Shown piece by piece: positions 18,300 through 27,959 of a DNA stretch of 64,000 nucleotides. This DNA comes from Pseudomonas aylmerensis. Its GTDB lineage: Bacteria; Pseudomonadota; Gammaproteobacteria; Pseudomonadales; Pseudomonadaceae. How positions within the stretch are numbered: position 1 is the stretch's first letter; the number at the start of each line of letters is the position of its first letter. The translations under genes and the position numbers were made by a program. Location: assembly GCF_001702265.1 (NCBI RefSeq), contig NZ_MAUE01000038.1, forward strand, positions 1-64,000. Direction: 5' to 3'. The notes below the pieces were generated by a model. It saw only the letters and a program-made list of their open reading frames with translations. It was not told where the DNA came from and ran no database searches.

Positions 18300-19828
18300 C
18301 GGATGACCGCTTGAACCCGCTGACCCATCCCGTGGCTTACGCCGAGGCGCTGCTGGCGTGGTTCGCCCGCCTGGGCATCGATGGCGACGAGACGACTTTG
18401 GCGGGTCTGTGTGTCGAGGCGGCCGCGCAACTGAGTCAGTGCGAACTCAGCCAATTGTATTGGCGCGACGAGCTAACCGGCGGACTGCGCCTGATGGCCG
18501 AGCATTTGCCTGCGAGACTGCCGGCCGCCGGGCCGGTTTTAAACGCGGACTCCCAGGGTGAGCAAGTGCTGCAGCATGTGCTCAGTCAGCGAAAGGGCCT
18601 TTGCATTGATGACCTGCCGGCCAGCGTCTACGACACCGGGTTCTTGCCCGCGATGGCGACGCCTTGGCATTCATTGTTGTGCGTGCCGCTGTTCAACCGG
18701 CAGAAGACCCTCGCGGGCGTATTGCTGTGTGCGAGCCACCACTCGAAACCGTTGCAGGACTACAGCGTTTCCCTCGGCCATCTGGCGAGCTTCGCCTTGA
18801 TGCAACTGGCGTTGCTGCGACGGATGCGCACTGCGCAAAGTGTCGCGCAGCCGCAGGACTGTGCGCCCGTTCCTCGCGCGGCGTTGGGCTTGATCGGCAA
18901 CAGCGCTGCCATGGATGCCACCTGTCGACTGATCGCCAAGGTGATGGGGACCCCATACACGGTGCTGCTGCGCGGCGAAACCGGTACCGGCAAAGAGGTG
19001 GTGGCACGCGCCATCCATGCCGCCGGGCCGCGCAGCAGCAAGGCTTTTGTGGTGCAAAACTGCGCGGCCGTTCCGGAAGGCCTGCTGGAAAGCGAACTGT
19101 TCGGTTACCGCAAGGGCGCCTTCACAGGCGCCGAACGCAACCACATAGGGCTGTTTGATACGGCGCACGGCGGCACTTTGCTCCTGGACGAGATCGGTGA
19201 TATGCCGCTGTCGCTGCAGGCCAAACTATTGCGGGTATTGCAGGAAGGTGAAATTCGCCCATTGGGGTCCACAGCGGCGCATAAAGTCGATGTACGCATC
19301 ATTGCCGCGACCCATCGAAACCTCGCCGCGATGGTGGCGCTTGGGACCTTTCGTGAAGACCTGTACTACCGGCTGGCGCAATTTCCGATTGAACTGCCGC
19401 CCCTGCGTGAGCGCGATGGCGATGTACTGCTGCTGGCGAGTGATTTCACGCAACAGGCCTGCACTGCCCTCGGGCGCGCGCCCGTGGAGTGGTCGAGTGC
19501 TGCGCTGGATCAGCTCTCCAGGCATGGTTTTCCCGGCAATGTGCGCGAACTCAAATGTCTGGTGGAGCGCGCGGTGCTGCTCTGTGACGACGGCGTGATC
19601 CTGCCGGAGCACCTGTCCTTGTCACCGGTGCCCACCGATGAACCCGTCGACACCACGTTGCGCCAACGCCTGGAGCGGGTGGAGCGCGTATTCCTGATCG
19701 ACTGCCTGCACAAGAACCGTGGCAATCGCACGCGTACCGCTCGCGAGCTGGGTGTCGCGCGCCGCACGCTGCTCTATCGGCTGGCCCGCCTGAAGATTCC
19801 CATGGGCGATGCCCGCGAGGAGGGCTGA
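18296..19828 (+). CDS. vasH: Sigma54-dependent T6SS transcription activator (VasH/Sfa type)
   Basis: Bacterial enhancer-binding protein of 510 residues. N-terminal GAF-like sensor (residues about 25-175), central AAA+ domain with Walker A GETGTGKE (227-234), the sigma54-contacting GAFTGA loop at 274-279, Walker B LLLDEIGD and the arginine-finger region, and a C-terminal Fis-type helix-turn-helix (GNRTRTARELGVARRTLLYRL). All residues needed for sigma54 activation are present. Its place after clpV matches sfa2 of the P. aeruginosa HSI-II locus as I recall it. Expected targets are the hcp promoter and other hcp/vgrG operons; that is inference. Confidence 0.94.
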   Translation: MTDDRLNPLTHPVAYAEALLAWFARLGIDGDETTLAGLCVEAAAQLSQCELSQLYWRDELTGGLRLMAEHLPARLPAAGPVLNADSQGEQVLQHVLSQRKGLCIDDLPASVYDTGFLPAMATPWHSLLCVPLFNRQKTLAGVLLCASHHSKPLQDYSVSLGHLASFALMQLALLRRMRTAQSVAQPQDCAPVPRAALGLIGNSAAMDATCRLIAKVMGTPYTVLLRGETGTGKEVVARAIHAAGPRSSKAFVVQNCAAVPEGLLESELFGYRKGAFTGAERNHIGLFDTAHGGTLLLDEIGDMPLSLQAKLLRVLQEGEIRPLGSTAAHKVDVRIIAATHRNLAAMVALGTFREDLYYRLAQFPIELPPLRERDGDVLLLASDFTQQACTALGRAPVEWSSAALDQLSRHGFPGNVRELKCLVERAVLLCDDGVILPEHLSLSPVPTDEPVDTTLRQRLERVERVFLIDCLHKNRGNRTRTARELGVARRTLLYRLARLKIPMGDAREEG

Positions 19829-19869
19829 ATGAGTGCGTGCGCATACCTGATTTTCCTGGGAGGAACCTG

Positions 19870-20001
19870 ATGCCTTTTCGTTCGTGGCAAGCCGTGGTGC
19901 TTGTGTTGTGTTTGCTGGGTGGCTGCAACGCCAATTATGTCTTTGATGATGCTGACTATCGTCCGTTGGGTGATCCCCTGGCGGCCCGTCGCGGCCATTG
20001 A
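19870..20001 (+). CDS. Small lipoprotein in T6SS operon (OrfX-like)
   Basis: A 43-codon gene between the activator and the FHA gene. ATG 19870 follows GGGAGGAACCTG, one of the best ribosome sites in the operon. The product has a hydrophobic signal ending in the lipobox LLGGC (Cys at residue 19) followed by a 24-residue polar mature part (NANYVFDDADYRPLG...). A short unannotated gene (orfX) occupies the same slot in the P. aeruginosa HSI-II cluster as I recall. Mature residue +2 is Asn rather than Asp, so outer-membrane sorting is plausible. Function unknown; it is distinct from the TssJ lipoprotein encoded further down. Confidence 0.75.
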   Translation: MPFRSWQAVVLVLCLLGGCNANYVFDDADYRPLGDPLAARRGH

Positions 20002-20017
20002 ACAGGGAGGTCCTGCA

Positions 20018-21187
20018 ATGCAATTAGTGCTTGAAGTGTGTGAAGCCGCGAGGGGTGAGTTGCCGGCGCGCAAAACGTTTGACGGCATCGGCGGCGTGAT
20101 CGGTCGTGGCAAGGCGTGTGACTGGATCATTCCGGACACCGCGCGGTTGATTTCCAGTCACCATGGCCTGGTCAGCTACCGTGACGGTAGCTACTTCCTC
20201 ACCGATATCAGCAGCAACGGTATCGGTGTGTCCGGCAGCGTGGAGCGCCTCTGCAAGGGGCAGGCGCGGTTGATCAACGAGGGCGATGTGTACCAACTGG
20301 GTGCGACGCAGATTCGAGCCCGGCTGATCGGTCATCAGCGCCGTCCAGGCGTCCAGGGGCAACCCATTCCCGACGATGCGTTCCTGGGGTTGGACCCACT
20401 CCAAGCGTTGGAGCGTGAACAACGCGGTGGCGAATCATCGCCGGAGCTGGACGCGTTGGACACGTGCACAGACGCGGTCGGTCACTCGATGGATCACCGG
20501 GCTGTGGACCATGACCACCTGGTCGTGCCTCAGTGGGCTGAGCCGGTCAGGGAGATTGAGTCGCCACAACCCGACAGGATTGCCCCGGCAACCACAGAGA
20601 CCTTCTGGGCGCAGTTCGGCGAGGCGTTGGGCGTGCAGGTGGATACGCTCGATATTCCCGGGCGCGAAGCCCTGGCGATCAAGGTTGCCGGGTTGCTCAG
20701 GCAAACCATCGATGGTTTGCAGCAAGGCCTGCGAACCCGCGACGAGCTGTACACCGAGATGGGCCTGGATGGCTGCACTTCGGTGATGCGTCAGAACCCC
20801 TTGAAAGACTGCGGCGATCCCCAGACGGCCCTCGCGTCGCTGTTGGGTGGGGGCGATCCGCGCCAATGCCAGGCCGAGCGGTCGGTCGTCCAGGCGTGGC
20901 AGGAATTGCAAGTGCATCAACTGGCCCTGGTCGTGGCTTGCCGTACCGCCGTGCGCAGCGCATTTGCGCGCTTTGCGCCAGGCCATCTGCTGCTGTGTTT
21001 CGAACGCGAAGGTAAGCCGCGCCGTTTGCTCACCGATGGCGCGCACTGGCGCGCTTACCAACGCCACTACCGTCGGTTGAGCGACGAGGCCTGTCCGGAG
21101 GAGCCGCTATTGCGCATTGATTTTTCCAAAGCCTACACGGAGCAGGTGCGCCTGATCTCCACCCTGCACGCGGCGTACCCGGGATGA
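20018..21187 (+). CDS. fha: T6SS FHA-domain protein (Fha/TagH)
   Basis: Scaffold protein of 389 residues with an N-terminal forkhead-associated domain that binds phosphothreonine. FHA landmarks are present: IGRGKACDWIIPD (about residues 28-40), ISSHHG and the TDISSNG turn. The rest (residues 190-389) is the TagH C-terminal domain (FWAQFGEALGV...). In systems with a Ser/Thr kinase and PP2C phosphatase, Fha is the phospho-switch that promotes assembly; both partners are encoded at the end of this operon. GGGAGG ribosome site at 20004-20009; overlaps tssJ by four bases. Confidence 0.93.
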   Translation: MQLVLEVCEAARGELPARKTFDGIGGVIGRGKACDWIIPDTARLISSHHGLVSYRDGSYFLTDISSNGIGVSGSVERLCKGQARLINEGDVYQLGATQIRARLIGHQRRPGVQGQPIPDDAFLGLDPLQALEREQRGGESSPELDALDTCTDAVGHSMDHRAVDHDHLVVPQWAEPVREIESPQPDRIAPATTETFWAQFGEALGVQVDTLDIPGREALAIKVAGLLRQTIDGLQQGLRTRDELYTEMGLDGCTSVMRQNPLKDCGDPQTALASLLGGGDPRQCQAERSVVQAWQELQVHQLALVVACRTAVRSAFARFAPGHLLLCFEREGKPRRLLTDGAHWRAYQRHYRRLSDEACPEEPLLRIDFSKAYTEQVRLISTLHAAYPG

Positions 21188-21672
21188 TGTTCATGTATCG
21201 ATTTGCATCAATGGTGGTAGCGCTGGGCCTGTTGGTCGGTTGCAGCAGCGTGTCGCCTTTTTCGACCCTGACCAAGCTGGACCTGACGTTGACGGCCAGC
21301 GACGAGGTCAACCCCGATCTTCATGGCCGTCCTTCGCCGGTGGTCGTGCATTTGCTCGAGCTGCGGCATCCCGTGGCATTCGAGCATGCCGACTTTTTCA
21401 GCCTGTATGGCCGGGCCGAACAGTCCCTGCCCAAAGACTGGGTCAGCAGCGAAGAACTGACACTGCGGCCCGGGGAGCGGTTGGCGCTCAAGCTTGGCGT
21501 TGGGCCTCACAGTCGTTACGTCGGCGTCCTGGCGGCCTATCGTGATTTGCCCCATGTGCAATGGCGGCTGGTGTTGCCGGTCATGCCTGCGCACCTGACG
21601 CGTGCCGACCTGGTGCTGGACCAGACCGGTATTCGTTTCGCCGTCCCGCACACCGACAGGCAGGAGGATTGA
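21184..21672 (+). CDS. tssJ: T6SS outer-membrane lipoprotein TssJ
   Basis: TssJ of 162 residues anchors the TssL/TssM membrane complex to the outer membrane. A lipoprotein signal peptide ends in LLVGC (Cys at residue 20). The mature part shows the transthyretin-like TssJ pattern: LDLTLTASDEVNPD, then RPSPVVVHLLELR and the LRPGE turn, followed by Y(V/I)GV-type strand YVGVLAAYRD. The start overlaps the fha stop (ATGA); two further in-frame ATGs follow within four codons. One base separates it from tssK. Confidence 0.93.
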   Translation: MMFMYRFASMVVALGLLVGCSSVSPFSTLTKLDLTLTASDEVNPDLHGRPSPVVVHLLELRHPVAFEHADFFSLYGRAEQSLPKDWVSSEELTLRPGERLALKLGVGPHSRYVGVLAAYRDLPHVQWRLVLPVMPAHLTRADLVLDQTGIRFAVPHTDRQED

Positions 21673-21673
21673 G

Positions 21674-23002
21674 ATGCAGGTGCATAACGTTATCTGGCGC
21701 GAAGGCATGCTGCTCAAGCCCCAGCATTTGCAGCACAACGATCGCTACTACCATCAGCAGCTCAACCGCACTCGGTTACTGGCCGGTGATGCCTGGGGGT
21801 TCCTCACGCTGGAAGTCGACTTGCAGTACCTCAATCTGGGCAAGGTGGTGGTCAACCAGGCCAGCGGTGTATTGCCGGACGGCAGCCTGTTCGAGCTGAG
21901 CGGCGCGATGCAACCCCTGGTGTTGCAGGTGCCCGCCGACGCTGGCCCGCAAGCCGTGTACCTGGCCTTGCCCTTGGTGACCTTGAATCAGATTGAAGTG
22001 CGCAACCCTGAGCAAGTCGATGTGCTGGCGCGCTATGTGGCCTGTGAAACCGAGATTGGCGATTCCAACGCCGGCGTCGACTCGCGCTGCCAGATCAACT
22101 GTGCACGCCCGGACCTGCGCCTGATCCTGGGAGAGCAGGCCAGCGACCCGTGCTACGTGAAACTGCAGGTCGCCCAGTTGCTGGATTCGACCCGCGAAGG
22201 CGGGGTACGGCTGGACACGGATTTCGTCCCGACGTTCATCTATCTCCAGGAGGCCGGCTATGTGTCGTCGTGCGTCAAGGAGGTGATCAGTCTACTTGCA
22301 AGCCGTGGCGATGCGATCGCCGCGCGCGTCCAGGGTAATGGCACCTCCGCAGGCGCACAGGTCGGCGACTTTCTGATGCTGCAACTGATCAATCGCGCCG
22401 AATTGATTGTGCGTCACTACCTGGGCCAGACCCAGGTTCGTCCAGAGGTGGTGTACCGCGAGTTGCTCTCGATACTCGGCGAGCTATCGACGTTTGCGAC
22501 CGATAGCAAGCGTGCGCAATGGGACGTGCATTACCGGCACGCCGACCAGGGTGCGAGCTTTCGCGGCTTGATGGTCGGCTTGCGCGCCGTGCTGTCGTCG
22601 GTGCTCGAACAGCATGCCATTGAGCTGGTGTTGCAACCGCGCCAGTACGGGGTGCTGGTCTGCCCGGTGAGTGATCTCAAGTTACTCGGGACGGCGACGT
22701 TTATCCTGGCAGCCGCCGCGCAGTGTGATGCGCAAGAGCTGCGCCATCGATTGCCCGCCCACCTGAAGATCGGCCCTGTGGAGCGCATCCGCGAACTGGT
22801 CAACCTGCATCTCGCCGGTATCAAGGTCAAGCCACTGCCGGTGGCGCCGCGACAGATTCCGTTTCACGCCAACAAGACCTATTTCATGCTCGAACTCAGT
22901 GCCCGTGACATCACGCAGTTGGAGCAATCGGGTGGTTTTGCCTTCCATGCCAGCGGCGAGTTCGCCGAGCTGGAACTCAACTTCTGGGCCATCAGGAACT
23001 GA
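21674..23002 (+). CDS. tssK: T6SS baseplate-membrane connector TssK
   Basis: TssK (VasE) of 442 residues is the trimeric adaptor that links the baseplate to the TssLM membrane complex. The N-terminus VIWREGMLLKPQHLQ is the strongest family signature. Further matches are DGSLFEL, the FLMLQLINRAEL stretch and the C-terminal ELNFWAIR ending. The ATG at 21674 follows GGAGGATTGAG; upstream in-frame codons overlapping tssJ are rejected. Confidence 0.96.
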   Translation: MQVHNVIWREGMLLKPQHLQHNDRYYHQQLNRTRLLAGDAWGFLTLEVDLQYLNLGKVVVNQASGVLPDGSLFELSGAMQPLVLQVPADAGPQAVYLALPLVTLNQIEVRNPEQVDVLARYVACETEIGDSNAGVDSRCQINCARPDLRLILGEQASDPCYVKLQVAQLLDSTREGGVRLDTDFVPTFIYLQEAGYVSSCVKEVISLLASRGDAIAARVQGNGTSAGAQVGDFLMLQLINRAELIVRHYLGQTQVRPEVVYRELLSILGELSTFATDSKRAQWDVHYRHADQGASFRGLMVGLRAVLSSVLEQHAIELVLQPRQYGVLVCPVSDLKLLGTATFILAAAAQCDAQELRHRLPAHLKIGPVERIRELVNLHLAGIKVKPLPVAPRQIPFHANKTYFMLELSARDITQLEQSGGFAFHASGEFAELELNFWAIRN

Positions 23003-23007
23003 CTGCC

Positions 23008-23871
23008 ATGAACAGGGAAAGTGAATACGCACAGGATGAGAAAACCGTGCTGCTTGATCGTGATGGAGTAGGACCGGCGCAGGGGCCGTTGACGGACGCT
23101 CCCTCGCCACCGCGCTTCGAGCAACTGGAAGACCGGATGATCTACACCGCCCGCCTGCAGGAGGCCCAGCGCTTCAATATGGGCCCCAATGCGTTGCTGG
23201 CGGCGGCGTGGGAACTGTTGTCGCAGGTGGTACAGCTCAAGGCCAGCGCCGGGCGTGAAAACCTGCAGGCCCTCAATGAGCGGCTGTCATCCGGCGTGGC
23301 GATGTTTGAGGCGCATGCCTTGCAACAGGGCGGCGAGGCGGGCCAGGTGATGTCGGCGCGTTATGTGTTGTGCAGTGTGATTGACGAGGCGGTGGTCACC
23401 ACGGCGTGGGGCAGTCGCAGTGAGTGGCCGCGGATAAGCCTGTTGAGTCGCTTTCACAATGAAACGTTTGGCGGCGAGAAATTTTTCCAGCTGCTTGAGC
23501 GGCTGTCGCGTGATCCCTTCAAGCACGTGGCGATGCTGGAGTTGATGTACCTCTGCCTGTCGATCGGCTTTGAAGGCAAATACCGTGTCATGGAGCGAGG
23601 CGGGGCCCAGCTCGATTCGGTGAGGGATGCCTTGTACCGACAGATCAAGCATGTGCGGGGTGATCGTCCCTCGATGGCCGCACCGTCCGGTGCAGCGCAG
23701 GGCCGCCATTCTCGAATACGCATGCTCTCTACCCCTGCGGTCGTGGCCGTAGGGTTGGCCGCTGTGCTGGCGATGTACCTGGGTTTTGCCTGGGTGCTGG
23801 GCAAGGAACGCATGACGGTGCTGCAACCTCTTCAACTGTTGGCGTCGGCTCAGGCTCGAACGCCCTTGTAA
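23008..23871 (+). CDS. tssL: T6SS inner-membrane protein TssL (DotU), short form
   Basis: TssL of 287 residues with the cytoplasmic DotU domain (NALLAAAWELLSQVVQLK, then YVLCSVIDEAVVTTAWG, SLLSRFHNETFGGEKFF and the YLCLSIGFEGKYRV motif) and one C-terminal membrane segment (about 246-263). There is no peptidoglycan-binding OmpA-like extension, so the complex would depend on TssJ, TssM or another protein for cell-wall anchoring. Length is typical of the short form. It lies 15 bp before tssM. Confidence 0.95.
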   Translation: MNRESEYAQDEKTVLLDRDGVGPAQGPLTDAPSPPRFEQLEDRMIYTARLQEAQRFNMGPNALLAAAWELLSQVVQLKASAGRENLQALNERLSSGVAMFEAHALQQGGEAGQVMSARYVLCSVIDEAVVTTAWGSRSEWPRISLLSRFHNETFGGEKFFQLLERLSRDPFKHVAMLELMYLCLSIGFEGKYRVMERGGAQLDSVRDALYRQIKHVRGDRPSMAAPSGAAQGRHSRIRMLSTPAVVAVGLAAVLAMYLGFAWVLGKERMTVLQPLQLLASAQARTPL

Positions 23872-23886
23872 CGCTGGGAGCAAGGA

Positions 23887-26800
23887 ATGAACGCATTCTT
23901 CAAGGGCGCGGGCAGGGTGCTGCGCAAAATCTGGGTCTGGAGCCTGTTGCTGGTGTTCGCCGGCGCACTGCTGGTGTGGTGCTTCGGGCCATTGCTGGCC
24001 GTCGATGACTATCGTTTCTGGCACAGTGCGACGGCGCGCCTGCTGACCATCAGTGGCTTGTTCCTGCTGTGGGGGCTGGCAATGGTGTTGGTGGATGCGC
24101 GCCGGTCGGCGCGGCTCAACCAGCCGGCGCACCAGGCTAAGCATCAGCACCAAGGGCTGATCAGCAATGAACGCCAGCAGGTGCGCGGACGCTTCAAGGA
24201 GGCGCTGCAGACACTGAAAAGCACCCGCCGCTACGGTGAGCGCAGCGAGCGTTGGCGCAGCGAGTTGCCCTGGTATTTGCTGATCGGGCAACAGGGCAGC
24301 GGCAAGACTCACTTGCTGGCCGCCAGTGGTCTGCAAGGTCCGCTTGATCGAACCGGGCCCGCCCCTCTGGGGGCAACCTCCTGCTGTGATTGGTATTTCG
24401 CCGACGAAGCGGTGCTGGTGGAGACTGCCGGCCGTTACCTGACGCAGCCTGACCCTTCAGTGGATGCGGCCGGATGGTCGACATTGCTGGGTCTGCTGAA
24501 GGCACGGCGCAGGGCGCGGCCGCTCAATGGCGTGGTGGTGACGTTGTCGGTGGACACGTTGCTGGGCAGCAATGAGCATGATCTGGAAATGCAGGCGCGT
24601 CATGTGCATAGCCGCCTGCAGGACATCCAGCAAAGTTTGCACGTGGATGTGCCGGTTTATCTGGTGTTGACCCAGGCCGACCGGTTGGCGGGCTTTGCCG
24701 AATTCTTTGATGTGCTGCAAGGCGACGGCCCGGAGGACGTCTTCGGCGGGCACCTGGAGGCCGACGGGGCCGGCGTGGAGATCGCCCAGGTGAGAGCCGC
24801 GTTCGAGGCACTGTTGCAACGCCTTGGGGCGGAGTTGATCCCGCGTTTGCACCAGGAGCGAAACATCGAGCGACGTGGCCTGATTCTCGACTTCCCACGG
24901 CAGGCTGCCCGTCTCGGCGAGCGCTTGTGCCTGTTCGTCGAGGCGGCGTTTTCCGCTCATCGCTACCAGCGTATCAATGGGTTGCACGGATTCTACCTGA
25001 CCTGTGCGAAGACGAGCGAGGTGCGCGCGCATTTTGTCCAAGCCCTGTTCAACCGCGTGATTTTTGCCGGGGCCGACCTTGCCGGGCTGCAGGCTCCGGA
25101 ACGGCATCGTCTGCGACGACGCCAAGGATTGCTGGCGTTGACGGCAGCGTTGGTCCTCGGCGCTGCGGCGGTGTTGTGGGGGCACAGTTATTCGTTCAAC
25201 CATCAACGTTTGGCGCAACTGCCGGAGCTGCTCAAGCCTGCGCCACCCACGCCACCCGGTGCAGACGAGACCCTGGTATTGCTGGCGCTGCTGGACAATC
25301 GCCTGGCGGCGACGCGGGTGTTTGCACCGTTGGCAGAGGTGCGCTGGGTGGATCGGGCCGGGTTGTACCAGGGGCAGGTGAGTCGGCCGGTGTTGGCCAA
25401 CGCTTATGAGCAAACCCTGCTTCAGCAACTGCTGCCGCAGGTGAGCCGCCTGCTGGAGGAGCAGTTGCAGAACAGCCTTGGCGAGCGTGAACGACTGCTG
25501 GAGACCCTGCGCGCCTACCTGATGCTCAATCTGCGCGAGCGGCGCGACACCCGCTGGTTGACCGAGCATCTGGCTGGCCTGTGGTCTGCGCGTTATGCCG
25601 GGGATATGTCAGTACAGACGCGGTTGAATGAGCACTTTGCGCGGTTGCTGGAGCAACCGTTCGCAGTGCCCGTGAACGAGGCGCTCGTGGCCCAGGCGCG
25701 GCAGGTATTGCGCGGTGAGTCGCTGGCAGACGTGGTCTACCGGACATTGCGCGAGCAGGCCAGCAACCTCGAACCTTACCGGTTGGCCGAGAGTCCGGTG
25801 TTCTCCCCACTGGAGCCGCCCATCCCCGGCTTCTACACCAAGAGATACCTGCAGTATTTCGAGAAGCAGGGCCCCCGGCTGGTGAATGCAATCGCCCAGG
25901 ACAACTGGGTGCTCGGAGAGGGCACCGACCTCAGTCCCATGGATTTGCGCAGCTTGATGCTGGCGTTGGAGCAGCGCTACTTCAGTGAGTATGCCGATGC
26001 CTGGAGCCAGGCCCTCAGCCGCATCCGGCTGCAGGAAAGCGACGACCTGAGGCAAACGGCCGACCAGCTTGCAAGCCTCACATCAGCCCAGTCTGCATGG
26101 GTCCAGTTGTTGCAGCAGGTCCGTGAAAACACTCAGCTGTTGCCGATCCATGAACGGCTTGAGGCGATCGGCCAGCAGGCGGGCGCAGCAGGTGTGGCAG
26201 TGCCTGGCGCCTTGCTCGCGCAGGTCGTCCCCGATGCCGCCCGGCGCGCGCTACAGCGTCGCTTCGAGCCTTTGCATCAACTGCTTGATGAAACGCAAAA
26301 TCCAGGCGCCAAGCTCACACAGGCATTGCGCCTGCTCGATGAGTTACACCTGCAACTGTCGGCGCTGAACCGGGAAAGCTCGCCGGAGCAGGCCGCGTTC
26401 AAACTGGTCAAGCAACGCATGGAGGGGCAGCAGCCGCTGTTGGGCAACCTGCGCGATGCCGCTACGCGCCTGCCGTTGCCGCTCAAGGGCTGGGTCGAAG
26501 GCATTGCTGACCAGACCTGGCGTCACCTGCTCGATGACGCGTATCGGCACGTGAACCAGCGTTACCACAGTGAGGTTTACGCTTTTTACGCCAAGGCGAT
26601 CCAGCGTCGATACCCGTTCAATGCGCATGCCGGCAGTGATGTTGCCTTGGGCGATTTCCAGGAGTTTTTCAAACCGCGGGGGGCAATGGCGCGCTTCCAT
26701 GAGGGCTACCTGCGGCCTTTCGTCAGCGTCGAGGGTGCGCGTTTTCGCTTGCGAAGCGTGGATGGGCGCAGCCTGCCGATGTCGCGTTCACTGCTGGAAC

Positions 26801-27249
26801 AACTCAACAAGGCCCAGATCATTCGCCAGGGTTTTTTCACCGAGGAGCAGGGGGAGTGGGCGGTTCGATTCACCCTGGCGCCCTATAGCCTGGACCAGGC
26901 GGTGAGCCGGGCGATCCTGCAGGTGGGTGAGCAGCAGTTGGAATACCGTCATGGTCCGATCGTGCCGATGGCCTTTCAATGGCCTGGCGAGGCGGACAAC
27001 CGGCGCAGCAGCCTGGTGCTGGAGCGCGGTGCGCAACGGCCACTGGGGATTGAAAAGAACAACGGGGACTGGTCGCTGTTTCGCCTGTTCGATCTGATGC
27101 AGAGTGAGCCGGCCAGCGGCAGGGAAGCGCAGATCATCAAGGCCGACCTTGCCGGCCTGCGCGCCAATTACCTGCTGACCAGCCAGCGCAATCCCAGCCC
27201 GTTCCAGATGGCGGCCTGGCGCACCTTCCGCTTGCCGGAGCAGTTGTGA
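23887..27249 (+). CDS. tssM: T6SS inner-membrane protein TssM (IcmF)
   Basis: TssM of 1120 residues, the trans-envelope component joining TssL to TssJ. Two N-terminal membrane segments (about 12-34 and 42-62) are followed by a cytoplasmic NTPase-like domain with an intact Walker A GQQGSGKT at residues 134-141, then a third membrane segment (about 415-433) and a large periplasmic part with the IcmF-related and DUF1215-type C-terminal domains (SRAILQVGEQQLEYRHGP...). The Walker A motif is retained, although it is dispensable in some systems. The stop codon overlaps the GTG start of the phosphatase gene. Confidence 0.96.
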   Translation: MNAFFKGAGRVLRKIWVWSLLLVFAGALLVWCFGPLLAVDDYRFWHSATARLLTISGLFLLWGLAMVLVDARRSARLNQPAHQAKHQHQGLISNERQQVRGRFKEALQTLKSTRRYGERSERWRSELPWYLLIGQQGSGKTHLLAASGLQGPLDRTGPAPLGATSCCDWYFADEAVLVETAGRYLTQPDPSVDAAGWSTLLGLLKARRRARPLNGVVVTLSVDTLLGSNEHDLEMQARHVHSRLQDIQQSLHVDVPVYLVLTQADRLAGFAEFFDVLQGDGPEDVFGGHLEADGAGVEIAQVRAAFEALLQRLGAELIPRLHQERNIERRGLILDFPRQAARLGERLCLFVEAAFSAHRYQRINGLHGFYLTCAKTSEVRAHFVQALFNRVIFAGADLAGLQAPERHRLRRRQGLLALTAALVLGAAAVLWGHSYSFNHQRLAQLPELLKPAPPTPPGADETLVLLALLDNRLAATRVFAPLAEVRWVDRAGLYQGQVSRPVLANAYEQTLLQQLLPQVSRLLEEQLQNSLGERERLLETLRAYLMLNLRERRDTRWLTEHLAGLWSARYAGDMSVQTRLNEHFARLLEQPFAVPVNEALVAQARQVLRGESLADVVYRTLREQASNLEPYRLAESPVFSPLEPPIPGFYTKRYLQYFEKQGPRLVNAIAQDNWVLGEGTDLSPMDLRSLMLALEQRYFSEYADAWSQALSRIRLQESDDLRQTADQLASLTSAQSAWVQLLQQVRENTQLLPIHERLEAIGQQAGAAGVAVPGALLAQVVPDAARRALQRRFEPLHQLLDETQNPGAKLTQALRLLDELHLQLSALNRESSPEQAAFKLVKQRMEGQQPLLGNLRDAATRLPLPLKGWVEGIADQTWRHLLDDAYRHVNQRYHSEVYAFYAKAIQRRYPFNAHAGSDVALGDFQEFFKPRGAMARFHEGYLRPFVSVEGARFRLRSVDGRSLPMSRSLLEQLNKAQIIRQGFFTEEQGEWAVRFTLAPYSLDQAVSRAILQVGEQQLEYRHGPIVPMAFQWPGEADNRRSSLVLERGAQRPLGIEKNNGDWSLFRLFDLMQSEPASGREAQIIKADLAGLRANYLLTSQRNPSPFQMAAWRTFRLPEQL

Positions 27250-27959
27250 GCCAACGACCGGCCTGGCGCAGCGCCGGGCGTACCCTGCAAGGCAAGGCGC
27301 GCTCGCGCAACGAGGACGCTTTTCTCGATGCACCGCAGGCCGGTTGTTGGGCGGTGGCGGATGGAATGGGCGGCCACCAGTCGGGGGACGTGGCCAGCCA
27401 GCGGGTGATCAGTAGCCTGGCGGCGTTGCCTGAGGGTGGCTCTTTCGAGCAACGCATCGAGGCGGTCCGGGTTTGCCTGCGCGGGCTCGACAGTCAGTTG
27501 GGCCAGGTGCTTGCGCAACCGGGCATCGTTGGTAGTACGGTGGTCGCCTTGCTGCTTGAAGCCAGCCGTGCGGCCTGCATCTGGGCCGGGGACAGCCGCT
27601 GCTACCTATGGCGTGGGCAGCGCCTGTACCAATTGTCGCGTGACCACTCGCTGCAACAGCAACTGATGGACACGCAGCAACTGAGCCTGGAACAGGCCCA
27701 GGCTCATCCCAGCGCCAGGGCCTTGACCCGTGCGATTGGCGCGCGCCGACCGCTGAGCCTGGAGGTCCTGGAACTGCGTACGCGCCCAGGCGATGTGTTT
27801 TTGTTGTGCAGCGATGGGCTCTACCAAGGACTCAGCCATGGTCAACTTGGCAGCGCCATGAGCCTGGACGCACCCTGGCAAGTGGTGGAGCGCTTGTTCA
27901 CCGAAGTGTTGCGCGGGCCGGCGCGGGATGACCTCACCGCTGTGGTGATCCAGCCATGA
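27246..27959 (+). CDS. PP2C-family protein phosphatase of the T6SS (Stp/PppA)
   Basis: Mn/Mg-dependent Ser/Thr phosphatase of 237 residues, expected to reverse kinase phosphorylation of Fha and so damp T6SS assembly. Metal-binding PP2C motifs are complete: RSRNEDA, VADGMGG, GDSRCY, LCSDGLYQGL and RDDLTAVV. The start codon is GTG at 27246, overlapping the tssM stop (GTGA), so the two are translationally coupled; the next gene overlaps by four bases. Position and partner correspond to stp1 in HSI-II as I recall. Confidence 0.94.
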   Translation: MSQRPAWRSAGRTLQGKARSRNEDAFLDAPQAGCWAVADGMGGHQSGDVASQRVISSLAALPEGGSFEQRIEAVRVCLRGLDSQLGQVLAQPGIVGSTVVALLLEASRAACIWAGDSRCYLWRGQRLYQLSRDHSLQQQLMDTQQLSLEQAQAHPSARALTRAIGARRPLSLEVLELRTRPGDVFLLCSDGLYQGLSHGQLGSAMSLDAPWQVVERLFTEVLRGPARDDLTAVVIQP

